DNA of 11,448 bases from an uncultured Gemmatimonadaceae bacterium (GCA_955652265.1 CATPBD010000244.1:1-11448); one strand, 5' to 3'; positions 1 to 7,591 are shown, counted from the first letter of the stretch. Made by a program: numbers and translations. The notes: generated by a model not told the origin, from the letters alone.

Positions 1-86
1 CGCCGGCTCCGCCGGGAGGTCGCCGGTCTCCTCGGGCGCGCCCTTGGACGTCGCCTGCGCCCCAACCCGCTCGGACTCCCTGTACG

Positions 87-101
87 GTTGTCAGTTGTCA
101 G
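87..101. repeat. Two-copy GTTGTCA heptamer tandem repeat
   Basis: GTTGTCA occurs twice in direct succession (87-93, 94-100) and is followed by the first G of a third unit. It lies outside genes. It has the same 7-bp period as the GGGAAGC array near 10993-11050, which suggests, without proof, that short heptamer arrays are an intergenic habit of this genome. Two copies alone could be chance. Confidence 0.4.
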
Positions 102-150
102 CCCAAAGCGATCGTAGACTTGAAGCTCGCGCGCGAACGTAGCTCTCACG

Positions 151-181
151 GCGATAGCGGCTGAGCCGCCGCGCTATTCGC
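151..181 (-). terminator. Hairpin downstream of the DUF1501 gene, possible terminator
   Basis: GCGATAGCG (151-159) pairs with CGCTAT plus CGC (172-177 and 179-181) around a 12-nt loop, with one bulged T at 178. A smaller alternative stem, GCGGC-TGA-GCCGC, lies inside it. It starts about 60 bp past the DUF1501 stop on the minus strand. No T-run follows on that strand, so it is not a classic intrinsic terminator. It may protect an mRNA end or be chance in GC-rich DNA. Confidence 0.25.
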
Positions 182-240
182 GCGCGTAGTTACAAGGCTA
201 TATGGGAGAGGACACCCCACCTCGACCCAAACAGCGATGC

Positions 241-1497
241 CTACACGAGCCCGAGAAAATCGCGTGGCGATGCAGCGAAGCCCGGGAAGATGCGATCGAG
301 CGCGCGAGCGCCAAGGTGATCTTGCACGACTTCGGCGAATACCGAGCGGAAATCGGTCGTGAGGGCGAGATCGCGACCCTCAAATAGCTGCTCCTGTTCG
401 AGGCCCGGCCACTTGCCGTGCACCTTGCCGCCCTTGACGTGCCCGCCAATCACGAACAGCGCTCCTGCGTGTCCATGATCAGTCCCACGATTTCCGTTCT
501 CCTTCGCCATGCGACCGAACTCGGACATCGTGAGAATCACCACATCTCCCATCTTGTCGCCGAGGTCTGTTACCAGCGCCGCGATCGAGCGCGAGAAATC
601 GTCGAGCCGCTGCGCGAGCTGACCCGTCGACGATCCCTGGTTTACGTGCGTGTCCCAGCCGCCCACGTCAGCAAACGCGATCTCGAGTCCGACGTTCGCC
701 TTGATCAGCTGCGCGATCTGTAGCAGTCGCGTTCCGAACTGAGACCGTGGATACTCGGCGCCATTCTGTGGCAGGTATTTCTGCGGATTCGCCGAGCGCA
801 GCATCTTCACCGCGTCGAACATCTCGGCGCCGGTGCCGTGCACCAGATCGGCCGAACCCGTGCGATATAGCGCCTCGAGACGCTCGGCCGAGCTGCCGGT
901 CGCGCGCACGCTGAACTCGTCGAGACTGTTCATCGCTACTGTCGGACTCGGGCCCTCGAGAATGCGTGGCGTCTGCGGAGTCAGCGACACTGCCCGGAAG
1001 GGAGTCTTGGCGAGATTGCACTCATCGCACGTCCCCTTCACCGCGAGATAGCGATTGAGCCAGCCGTCCGTCGTTCCCTTCATATCGGGTGTGCCCGTTT
1101 CCATGTAGTCTTGGGCATCGAAGTGCGAGCGCGTGGTGCTCGGACTTCCAACGGCGTGCACTGGCGCCAGCAATCCGCGATCGTAGAGGGGCTTGAGAGG
1201 AGCTAGCGCAGGATGAAGTCCGAAGAATCCATCGAGATCGATCGCTCCGCCGATTGCGTTGGGCGACGGCTGCGGGATCGCGATCGAGGGGCGCATCGCG
1301 TAGTACGCGTGTTCGCCGTGCGGGACGACAATATTGAGCGCATCGGCGGCGCCGCGCTGAAATAGGCAGATCAACACCTTGCCCTTGGGCGCGTTGAACA
1401 GCTCCATCCCGAACGCCGTCCGGCGGAGAAAGCTCGGGCTCAGTCCGATTGTCACGAGCGCCAGCGCGCCCGACTTAACAAATACTCTGCGTTCCAT
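241..1497 (-). CDS. DUF1501 family protein, Tat-exported
   Basis: This is a 418-residue secreted protein of the DUF1501 family, distantly related to the alkaline phosphatase/sulfatase superfamily. Its biochemical role is not established. The N-terminus carries a twin-arginine signal: RRVFVK at residues 3-8, then a hydrophobic stretch to about residue 20. Family hallmarks are SHFDAQDYMETG (124-135), GGWDTH (279-284), SEFGR (325-329) and GTDHGHAG (338-345) followed by a GGHVKGGKVHGKWPGL segment. The Asp and His residues in these motifs are candidate metal ligands (inference). Length is normal. The ATG is preceded by AGGAG at a 6-nt spacing, and that site overlaps the stop of the upstream DUF1800 gene, so the two are very probably co-transcribed and translationally coupled. 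DUF1800 and DUF1501 genes commonly occur as such a pair. Confidence 0.93.
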   Translation of the reverse strand: MERRVFVKSGALALVTIGLSPSFLRRTAFGMELFNAPKGKVLICLFQRGAADALNIVVPHGEHAYYAMRPSIAIPQPSPNAIGGAIDLDGFFGLHPALAPLKPLYDRGLLAPVHAVGSPSTTRSHFDAQDYMETGTPDMKGTTDGWLNRYLAVKGTCDECNLAKTPFRAVSLTPQTPRILEGPSPTVAMNSLDEFSVRATGSSAERLEALYRTGSADLVHGTGAEMFDAVKMLRSANPQKYLPQNGAEYPRSQFGTRLLQIAQLIKANVGLEIAFADVGGWDTHVNQGSSTGQLAQRLDDFSRSIAALVTDLGDKMGDVVILTMSEFGRMAKENGNRGTDHGHAGALFVIGGHVKGGKVHGKWPGLEQEQLFEGRDLALTTDFRSVFAEVVQDHLGARALDRIFPGFAASPRDFLGLV

Positions 1498-1503
1498 GTT
1501 CGT

Positions 1504-1508
1504 CTCCT
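1504..1508 (-). promoter_or_regulatory. Ribosome binding site of DUF1501 overlapping the DUF1800 stop
   Basis: On the minus strand AGGAG sits 6 nt before the DUF1501 ATG. Its first two bases are the last two bases of the TAG stop of the DUF1800 gene (1507-1509). This fixes the DUF1501 start and suggests that ribosomes ending on the first gene reinitiate on the second. Confidence 0.75.
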
Positions 1509-3462
1509 AATGCCTCTGAAATTCTGGCGACCCGAGCGCGAGTCCCACGATCTGCGGCAACCCCTTCAGCTGAGGTACGTTTGCGAATCCACGTCCCTGC
1601 AGCGCTGGGCGTCTCCCGCCCGCGTTCTGATTCGGCCGAGCGGCCGCGCCATTACCGCCGTTTGCTCCGGCGTCCATCTCCTGCGCCGACATGTTTGCAT
1701 TGTCGGGAGCTGTCACGGTCGGATTCGCATTCTGTATCGCATTCGAGCCTGCTCCGTTCGCGAGCATCGGATGCTCACCCGACAGCAACACGGCGCGCGT
1801 ATCTGGCGAAACCATTCCATTCAGAATCGTCGCGACAACCGCGTCAACCTGCTTCTCGCGGGAGGCTGAGCGAAGCGTGTCGAGCGCGGGAAGCCCACGG
1901 ATGTCTACACCGGGCAGACGTCCTGCCGCCGCGGCCATTCCGAAGTTGATCCGATTCAGGATCGCGCCGGTGTTCATCCACGACTCGCCTGTCTCCGGCC
2001 AGCCGTTCGGGGCCTGGTGCCCGAAGATCGGCTGCCCCAGGAAGGCGATTACCTGCGCGCTGCGCGGGGTGCTGTCGGGCGTGGCATCGAGCGCGCGCAT
2101 CGCGCTCACCACGACCTCGAATGGAGTCTTCACCTTGCTGTGGAAAGCCTGTTGCGAGAAAAACTCCGGCGACGTGATGATCGCGCGCAAAACCTCGCGG
2201 ATGTCGCCATCAGTTTTGAGATATACTTGCGCAGCGTGATCGACCAACGCTTTGGATGGCGAATCGCTCACGAACCTGCGCGCAAGCTTGAACGATATGA
2301 AGTGCGCCGTCGCGGGACTCTTCGCCAGGATGTCCAGCACATCCTCGGCGTCTTCCATTCCTCGTCCCGCCGCGAGCTTGTGGCCTAGTACGACCTTCTC
2401 ACCCGCGTCGTGTACCTGCGGACGAAACACGAACCCGCCACCCTGTGCGGGCGGTTTGATCGTCCAGCCGGTGAATGCGCGAGCGACGTTGATCACATCC
2501 TGCTGGGTGTATCCGCCGTCTACGCCCAACGTATGGAGTTCGAGCAGCTCGCGACCGTAGTTCTCGTTCAATCCCTGGCGTTGGCGCTGCTGTTGCTGTT
2601 GACGCTGCTGCTGTCTCCGGATCTCCTCGGCGGCCTGCATGGTTCCCATGATTGCGCCCAGTCCGCCCCTGCCGAACGGTACCGGCCGAACTCGCGGCAC
2701 TCCGTTCGGCGCGTTGAGCGTCGGGCGATTGCTGTCGGCCATGCTGCGCGCGTTATCGAGATAGAAGAGCATCGCCGGGCTCTGCGCCACCGCTTCGAGT
2801 AGATCGCGGAACTTCCCGAGCGCATTCGGCCGGATGATCTTCTGGTCGAAATCCGCCAGATAATAGACCTCGGGACCGCCCTTCTGCGCGTAGATGTTGA
2901 AGTGATTCTCCCAGAAATCGGTCATCACTTCCTGGAGCTGGCGTTCGCTTGTGACTGCGCGGGCGACCCGCGATGACTGGAGCTGGGTCACGACCTGCCG
3001 GGTAAGGTTGAACTGCTGTTGCTGTTGCTGGCGCAGCGCGATACTGTCGGCAGCCGTCATCACGCGCGTCGAGTCTGCTCTCTGTTGACGCACCTGCTGC
3101 CGCGCGCGCTGCTGCTCGGTGTATTGACTCAACAGGTCGTTCTGATCCTGATTGAGCGCGGAATAGTTCGCGACGAACGCGTTCAGCGCGTCATCGTTGA
3201 TCTTCTCGGGATGGAGCTGTTGATCGATCCAGTTGTCGAGACCGATCGCGCGCACCTTGAGCGCGTCTCCGGGCTTGGCGCCGAACGTCAGGCGATTCAG
3301 CGCCTGGATGATCTGTTGATCGGCGGGTAGCTCACGAACATCGGACCGGATGGTCGTGGTCTTGGCCTGTGTTTTCTTCGCGACAGGGCTCTGCGCGGAT
3401 ATGCCGATTGGAGCGATGCTGAGTAGCGCCGCGGCGATGCCGACCAGTTTTGTGATTCGCAT
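1507..3462 (-). CDS. DUF1800 family protein, secreted
   Basis: This is a 651-residue exported protein of the DUF1800 family, whose function is unknown. The start is placed at 3462 because AGAGGA lies 5 nt upstream and the product then begins with a signal peptide (MRITK, hydrophobic core about 7-20, likely cleavage after ISA near 22). The open frame extends 68 codons further upstream, but that part reads as non-coding. Family motifs are MTDFWENHFNIY (about 179-190) and NENYGRELLELHTLGVDGGYT (about 298-318), then DVINVARAFTGW; the chain ends with the usual ALGSPEFQRH. Two glutamine-rich runs (about 115-149 and 282-295) and an Ala/Asn/Gly-rich linker (about 565-625) are insertions beyond the core. 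It is the first gene of a two-gene operon with DUF1501, diverging from the kinase. Confidence 0.93.
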   Translation of the reverse strand: MRITKLVGIAAALLSIAPIGISAQSPVAKKTQAKTTTIRSDVRELPADQQIIQALNRLTFGAKPGDALKVRAIGLDNWIDQQLHPEKINDDALNAFVANYSALNQDQNDLLSQYTEQQRARQQVRQQRADSTRVMTAADSIALRQQQQQQFNLTRQVVTQLQSSRVARAVTSERQLQEVMTDFWENHFNIYAQKGGPEVYYLADFDQKIIRPNALGKFRDLLEAVAQSPAMLFYLDNARSMADSNRPTLNAPNGVPRVRPVPFGRGGLGAIMGTMQAAEEIRRQQQRQQQQQRQRQGLNENYGRELLELHTLGVDGGYTQQDVINVARAFTGWTIKPPAQGGGFVFRPQVHDAGEKVVLGHKLAAGRGMEDAEDVLDILAKSPATAHFISFKLARRFVSDSPSKALVDHAAQVYLKTDGDIREVLRAIITSPEFFSQQAFHSKVKTPFEVVVSAMRALDATPDSTPRSAQVIAFLGQPIFGHQAPNGWPETGESWMNTGAILNRINFGMAAAAGRLPGVDIRGLPALDTLRSASREKQVDAVVATILNGMVSPDTRAVLLSGEHPMLANGAGSNAIQNANPTVTAPDNANMSAQEMDAGANGGNGAAARPNQNAGGRRPALQGRGFANVPQLKGLPQIVGLALGSPEFQRH

Positions 3463-3467
3463 GTTTG

Positions 3468-3473
3468 TCCTCT
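3468..3473 (-). promoter_or_regulatory. Ribosome binding site of the DUF1800 gene
   Basis: AGAGGA on the minus strand stands 5 nt before the ATG at 3462. No comparable site precedes the longer open frame, so it decides the start. Confidence 0.6.
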
Positions 3474-3498
3474 CTGCGTCCTGAAGAGTAGACGCACA

Positions 3499-3522
3499 GC
3501 GGGGCCGAAGTGTTAACCCCGC
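3499..3522. promoter_or_regulatory. Inverted repeat in the DUF1800/kinase divergent gap
   Basis: GCGGGG (3499-3504) and CCCCGC (3517-3522) form a 6-bp inverted repeat around 12 bases that include a GTTAAC palindrome. It lies 37 bp upstream of the DUF1800 start and 91 bp before the kinase start. It could be a regulator site or a 5'-UTR hairpin of the minus-strand operon. I found no convincing sigma-70 promoter in the 151-bp gap; the nearest -10-like string on the plus strand is TCTAAT at 3569-3574, without a good -35. Confidence 0.25.
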
Positions 3523-3613
3523 CCTACCCGATCCAACCGAGGTGCCAACCTTCCAGCCTGTTCCGCTATCTAATAGGTGTTGCCAAGTCATTGGCTGTCT
3601 CTGACCGTCCACT

Positions 3614-5053
3614 ATGTCCTCGATCTCCGAACGTCTCACCTCCGCTCTTGGCGGATCATACACCATTGAGCGCGAGCTCGTTGGTGGCGGGATGGCGCTC
3701 GTGTTCGTGGGCGAAGATCACGACCTCGATCGAAAGGTCGTCATCAAGATCCTGCCGCCAGAGCTGGCCGCGAGCGTGTCGGCCGAAAGGTTCCGCCGCG
3801 AGATCCTCACAGTGGCTCGGCTCCAGCACCCGCACATCGTTCCGATCCTGAAGGCGGGTGAGCTCGATGGTCTTCCGTATTTCGTGATGCCCTATGTGGA
3901 CGGCGAGTCGCTCGACGTCACGTTGCGTCGCCGCCACACGCTCGGTGTTCGTGAAACTCTCGGAATCATGAAGGATGTCGCTCGCGCCCTCGCGTTCGCG
4001 CACGAGCGGAACGTCGTCCACCGCGATATCAAGCCGGGGAACATTCTTCTCGCGTCAGGATCGGCCACGGTTACCGATTTCGGCGTGGCGAAAGCGTTTT
4101 CATCGGCGCGCCGATCGGGAGAGAAGGGGGCCGGTCTCACCAACACCGGCATGTCGCTCGGCACGATTCTCTACATGGCACCTGAGCAAGCAGCCGGCGA
4201 CCCGGATATAGACGGTCGTGCCGACATCTATGCGCTTGGAGCAACCGCATATGAGATGCTTTCCGGCGCTGCGCCATTCGCGCACCTGAACCCGCGCGAA
4301 ATGCTGACGGCGCGATTGACGCTTCCGCCACAGCGGCTGTCGAACGTGCGCAAAGATGTGCCGGCGGCCCTCGAGCGGTTGATCGCGCATTGTCTGGCGA
4401 TCGATCCCGCCGATCGTCCGCAGACCGCGGCAGCGCTGGTCGACGCGCTGGAGGATCCGGAGGCGTTGAGCGGATCGTTCACCGCATCGGGATCGACTCC
4501 GGTGCGTCGCGGGAGTCGTGTCGTTCGGCGCGCAGCGGTTGGCGCCCTTGCACTTGTTGGTGCGATTGCCGTGAGCGCGGGCATCTACACTCGCACGCAT
4601 CCGAACACTGCTGCCGCGCTCACTAACTCGAGAGCTCTGGCACCGGCCGCCAATCTCGGCATTATCGCCGTGCTTCCGTTCGTGAACCTCGGCGCGGATT
4701 CCAGCAACGCCTATCTGGCGACCGGCGTGACGAATGCGGTCGCCGGGAAATTGATGAAGAAGTCCGGACTGAGAGTGCTCGCTCCCGGTCGTCCCCGCTC
4801 AGTGAGACGTCGGAGCGACACCGCCAGCACGGCGAGCGTTAACGCTCGTCTCGTTCTCGAGGGAACCGTCGAGCGTGTCGGCAACCGGTTGCGCGTAACC
4901 GCACGCTTGAGCAGCACCGACGACGACGTAATGCAGTGGGCGGATGTCTACGACCGTGATGTCAAAGACATCTTCTCGGTCGAGGACGAGATCGCGGAGG
5001 CGATCGTCGCGTCGGTGACGTCTGGGCTAAACGCCCCGCCGTCGAACAGCTAG
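3614..5053 (+). CDS. Membrane-anchored Ser/Thr protein kinase with TolB/FlgO-like domain
   Basis: This is a 479-residue Hanks-type (PknB-like) kinase. The cytoplasmic catalytic domain spans about residues 16-280. It has the glycine loop GGGMALV (24-30), ATP-binding Lys45 (VVIK), the catalytic loop HRDIKPGN (136-143, Asp138), DFG (155-157) and MAPE (188-191), with Ser/Thr residues in the activation loop. All key residues are present, so it should be active. One membrane helix follows (about 306-325). Behind it is a TolB/FlgO-like domain (about 348-470, starting IAVLPFVNLG) on the outer side of the membrane. Relatives in Gemmatimonadota usually continue into a long TPR region; this one stops after the second domain. 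The start agrees with the family N-terminus, but no Shine-Dalgarno precedes it. Its 3' end overlaps the convergent membrane gene by 27 bp. Substrates are unknown. Confidence 0.92.
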   Translation: MSSISERLTSALGGSYTIERELVGGGMALVFVGEDHDLDRKVVIKILPPELAASVSAERFRREILTVARLQHPHIVPILKAGELDGLPYFVMPYVDGESLDVTLRRRHTLGVRETLGIMKDVARALAFAHERNVVHRDIKPGNILLASGSATVTDFGVAKAFSSARRSGEKGAGLTNTGMSLGTILYMAPEQAAGDPDIDGRADIYALGATAYEMLSGAAPFAHLNPREMLTARLTLPPQRLSNVRKDVPAALERLIAHCLAIDPADRPQTAAALVDALEDPEALSGSFTASGSTPVRRGSRVVRRAAVGALALVGAIAVSAGIYTRTHPNTAAALTNSRALAPAANLGIIAVLPFVNLGADSSNAYLATGVTNAVAGKLMKKSGLRVLAPGRPRSVRRRSDTASTASVNARLVLEGTVERVGNRLRVTARLSSTDDDVMQWADVYDRDVKDIFSVEDEIAEAIVASVTSGLNAPPSNS

Positions 5054-5449
5054 CAACGCAGCTGAACCTAGTGCGACTGCAAACGCCGGCACCGCGGTCA
5101 GGACAGGCCACATCACGAGCGCGAGGGTGAGTGAGCGGTGGTGGCTTGAGCCTGACACTTGTGCATGAATGTTCGCCGCGGCAGCAACGCCGAAGGCGCC
5201 GAGACCGACGGCCAGGGAAGCATGGAATGCGGTTGTTGCTGGCGCGTTACGCAGGCGAAAGTGCTCGTATCCGATATGAGCCGCAAACGCGACGCCGCTG
5301 ATCACCCAGGCCAACAGTCTCAACGTGACTCGCATCTGATTGGACGAAACCCAACCGGCCAAAGCGCTGAACGTCATGCCGACTACGAGGTACACCACGC
5401 CTACGAGTATCACTGCCAGGTGCCAACGTTGCTGACTTGATTCGTCCAT
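5027..5449 (-). CDS. Small four-helix integral membrane protein, function unknown
   Basis: The 140-residue product has four predicted membrane helices (about 9-31, 41-61, 74-94 and 106-133) and ends in a basic RRRGV tail, which favours a cytoplasmic C-terminus. I recognise no catalytic motif or named family. A weak AGGT lies 7 nt before the ATG. The 3' end runs 27 bp into the tail of the convergent kinase gene. It lies 92 bp downstream of the 98-residue membrane protein on the same strand, so the two may share a transcript. Support comes from the hydrophobicity pattern and the absence of a better frame; the function is open. Confidence 0.7.
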   Translation of the reverse strand: MDESSQQRWHLAVILVGVVYLVVGMTFSALAGWVSSNQMRVTLRLLAWVISGVAFAAHIGYEHFRLRNAPATTAFHASLAVGLGAFGVAAAANIHAQVSGSSHHRSLTLALVMWPVLTAVPAFAVALGSAALLAVRRRGV

Positions 5450-5541
5450 GTGGTGACCTAACGCGCCGGAGTTTCGCTGCGGTGGTCAGCCGGGCAGCCA
5501 CAATGACGTGTGAAGAAACAAATCGGCGGCGACCTCTCCGC

Positions 5542-5838
5542 CTAAAGGTGGAGAAAGTAAACCGGTGCAAGTGCTGCGAGACCTGCTCCGGCTTGCAGCG
5601 CCAGTACCTTCAGCGCCTGCCTTGGAGTCCGCGGTAGCCACTTGATTGCGAAGAACGCCACGATCGGTGTTTGTCCGCCCATGAGTAGCTGCCAGATGTG
5701 GGCGGCAGCGCCTTCATCGGTCTCAGGGGCACCGCCGCCACCCATCGCAAGGGCAACCAGCAGCGTGACGAGGGCGGCCAACGACATTCCCACCGGTAGA
5801 AAGGCGCTCGGCTGCTTCAAGATTGTGGACAGCTTCAT
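5542..5838 (-). CDS. Conserved 98-residue membrane protein, function unknown
   Basis: The start at 5838 is chosen over the longer frame (to 5925) because the product then opens with a compact MKLSTILKQP followed by a helix, and a G-rich stretch precedes it. Three hydrophobic segments are visible (about 12-33, 47-66 and 76-96). The middle part, HIWQLLMGGQTPIVAFFAIKW, and the tail KVLALQAGAGLAALAPVYF look like a small uncharacterised membrane family that I recall from Acidobacteria and Gemmatimonadota; this cannot be confirmed here. The gene diverges from the TPR protein. A candidate promoter with a palindrome in its spacer lies 59-87 bp upstream. Confidence 0.75.
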   Translation of the reverse strand: MKLSTILKQPSAFLPVGMSLAALVTLLVALAMGGGGAPETDEGAAAHIWQLLMGGQTPIVAFFAIKWLPRTPRQALKVLALQAGAGLAALAPVYFLHL

Positions 5839-5896
5839 TCGGCAGCCCCCCAAGAATGGATCTCGAGCCAACGGCGAACGAAAGGCCGTGCAGCAA

Positions 5897-5925
5897 AATG
5901 TAAAGTACTTTGTAACAGAAAGCAA
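5897..5925 (-). promoter_or_regulatory. Candidate promoter of the 98-residue membrane protein
   Basis: On the minus strand TTGCTT (5925-5920) and TACATT (5902-5897) are 17 bp apart, the standard sigma-70 spacing. Each hexamer matches the consensus only partly (3/6 and 4/6). Transcription would start near 5890, leaving a leader of about 50 nt. The AAAGTACTTT palindrome fills part of the spacer. Confidence 0.35.
5899..5915. promoter_or_regulatory. AAAGTACTTT palindromic operator-like site
   Basis: A perfect 10-bp palindrome, AAAGTACTTT (5902-5911), sits in an AT-rich island in the gap between two divergent genes. It is flanked by a direct TGTAA repeat (5899-5903 and 5911-5915). Its position inside a candidate promoter spacer is where a dimeric repressor would bind. 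The regulator is not in the window. The site is seen; its function is inferred. Confidence 0.45.
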
Positions 5926-5990
5926 TTCGGGTCGAACTCAATGGATCAAGAACTTGCCGTTCGCGCTGTCGAGCCGCACAATGAAGAAGC

Positions 5991-5996
5991 AAGGAG
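5991..5996 (+). promoter_or_regulatory. Ribosome binding site of the TPR protein
   Basis: AAGGAG lies 5 nt before ATG 6002 and is the best Shine-Dalgarno match among the sites examined in the window. It selects this start over the in-frame ATG at 5981 and over the much longer open frame upstream, which crosses the divergent gap and the opposite-strand gene. Confidence 0.8.
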
Positions 5997-6001
5997 CGCA
6001 C

Positions 6002-7516
6002 ATGACACGCTTATCTGTCGCCGCCGCCGCGGTTCTTCTCACTCTCCCCTCGTTCGCCGCGTACCCGCAGGAGCACGCACAGCACGAGAGCGCGCCGACT
6101 GAAAAGTTGGGCACCGTTCACTTCGCGACTTCGTGCAACCCTAAAGTCGCGCCGCAGTTTGATCGCGCCGTCGCGCTGCTGCACTCCTTTGAATTCGGCG
6201 CGTCGATCCGGGCCTTCAATGAAGTGCTCGCCGCCGACTCCACGTGCGCGATGGCGTACTGGGGGATCGCGCTCAGTCGATGGTCCAATCCGATGGCGGC
6301 TGGAAATCGGTCGGTCGCGCAGCTACAACAAGGCCGGCAAGCCGTCGACGGTGCGATGCGCATTGGCTCTCACGCCTCCGAGCGAGAGCGCGGCTACATA
6401 CACGCCGTCAGCCAGTTGTACGACGACTTCGAGCACAAGGATCAGCGGACGCGCGTCGTCGCGTACGCTAGCGCGATGAACGAGCTCGTGATGCGGCAAC
6501 CGGCGGACACCGAAGCCATGATCTTTTACGCGATCTCGCTGACCGCGTCCGCGCCGCCCACGGACAAGACGTACGCAAATCAGTTGAAGGCGGGCGCCAT
6601 TCTCGAGCCGCTCTGGGCGAAGCAGCCGAATCACCCCGGGATCGCGCATTACATCATTCATACCTACGACTATCCCCCGCTCGCTGACAAGGCACGAGCG
6701 GCCGCGGAGCGCTATGCGAGCATCGCGCCGTCCGCCGCGCACGCGCTGCACATGCCCTCGCACACGTTTACCCGGGTTGGCATGTGGGAGGAATCGGTCA
6801 ACGCCAACAATCGGTCGATCAAGGTTGCGCTGAGCACTGGCTCCATCGCCGAAGCGTTGCACGCCGCCGACTACGCGATGTACGCCGATCTGCAGATGGG
6901 AAAGGATTCCGACGCGAAAGCGATTCTCGACGGAGTGCCGGGGCTCGCCGCGCGCTTCAACCCAAACGCTATCACTGGTGCCGCTCCCGGTTCCGCAGGC
7001 GTGTTCGCGCTCGCAGCGATTCCGGCGCGTTGGACGCTGGAGCGGAGCGCGTGGGCGGAAGCCGCCGCGCTCGAGCCGAAAGCGAGCGACTATCCGTACA
7101 CGGAGGCGATGACGTACTTCGCGCGCGCGCTCGGCGCGTCGCACACAAGCGATCTCGCAAAAGCAAAGGCGGCCATCGATTCACTGGCGTCGATTCAGCA
7201 ACGTCTAAGCGCGAAGGGCGAAGGCTATTGGGCGGAGCAGGTGGCCATCCAGCATCTCACCGCCCAGGCCTGGCTCGATCTCGCCGAGCACCAGCAGAAC
7301 GACGCTCTCACGCTCATGCGCGAAGCCGCCACTCGCGAGGACGCGACCGAGAAGAACGCCGTGACACCGGGGCCGCTGGCGCCGGCGCGTGAGCAGCTGG
7401 GGGATATGCTCACAGAGCTCAACCGCCCCGCGGAGGCGAGTGCGGAGTATCGCGCGACGTTGCAGAAGGAGCCGAATCGCCGGCACGCGCTCCGGGGCAT
7501 CGGCGACGTTCGCTAG
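6002..7516 (+). CDS. Secreted TPR-repeat protein
   Basis: The 504-residue product begins with a signal peptide (MTRLSVAAAAVLLTLPSFAA, likely cut near residue 20), so it acts outside the cytoplasm. The body is helical and repeat-like. The first TPR-type unit is about 50-95 (FDRAVALLHSFEFGASIRAF to AMAYWGIALSRW). The conserved centre HPGIAHYIIHTYDYPPLADKA (211-231) and APSAAHALHMPSHTFTRVG (242-260) marks a family of uncharacterised TPR proteins. A last unit lies about 460-500 (ending EPNRRHALRGIGDVR). I recall relatives continuing a few dozen residues further, so the C-terminus may be slightly short. No enzyme motif is evident; the conserved His, Tyr and Asp residues in the centre are unexplained. 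The gene stands alone, divergent from the small membrane protein. Confidence 0.88.
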   Translation: MTRLSVAAAAVLLTLPSFAAYPQEHAQHESAPTEKLGTVHFATSCNPKVAPQFDRAVALLHSFEFGASIRAFNEVLAADSTCAMAYWGIALSRWSNPMAAGNRSVAQLQQGRQAVDGAMRIGSHASERERGYIHAVSQLYDDFEHKDQRTRVVAYASAMNELVMRQPADTEAMIFYAISLTASAPPTDKTYANQLKAGAILEPLWAKQPNHPGIAHYIIHTYDYPPLADKARAAAERYASIAPSAAHALHMPSHTFTRVGMWEESVNANNRSIKVALSTGSIAEALHAADYAMYADLQMGKDSDAKAILDGVPGLAARFNPNAITGAAPGSAGVFALAAIPARWTLERSAWAEAAALEPKASDYPYTEAMTYFARALGASHTSDLAKAKAAIDSLASIQQRLSAKGEGYWAEQVAIQHLTAQAWLDLAEHQQNDALTLMREAATREDATEKNAVTPGPLAPAREQLGDMLTELNRPAEASAEYRATLQKEPNRRHALRGIGDVR

Positions 7517-7518
7517 GT

Positions 7519-7534
7519 AGCGGGTTTGCCCGCT
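7519..7534. terminator. Hairpin between convergent genes, possible terminator
   Basis: AGCGGG (7519-7524) and CCCGCT (7529-7534) form a perfect 6-bp stem with a TTTG loop, starting 3 bp after the TPR stop. It could serve both convergent genes. No T-run follows on either strand, so intrinsic termination is uncertain. Confidence 0.35.
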
Positions 7535-7591
7535 CCAGCCCCGAGATAAGCGTCGGCCAATTTCCTACTCATGATCGCTCCTGTGTCAGTG

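Larger units (their letters stand above)
1..240. other. Window edge without a confident gene
   Basis: No open frame here has both a start and family-like sequence. The plus frame from base 1 runs to a stop at 115-117 and could be the last 38 codons of an arginine/leucine-rich protein that starts outside the window. The minus frame is open from 90 to 1 with coding-like composition (almost every third position G or C, mostly G in first position), but it follows a stop at 91-93 and has no ATG, GTG or TTG. Neither is called. The stretch also holds a two-copy GTTGTCA repeat (87-100) and a hairpin (151-181), listed separately. Confidence 0.5.

Noticed and set aside
5642..6001. Extension of the TPR frame upstream to 5642
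   Set aside because: It crosses the opposite-strand 98-residue gene and the divergent gap, and would bury the signal peptide; the AAGGAG site fixes the start at 6002.
6323..7144. 273-codon minus-strand open frame
   Set aside because: It lies antisense within the TPR gene, is very Arg-rich and has no family-like motif. It is a GC-driven shadow frame.
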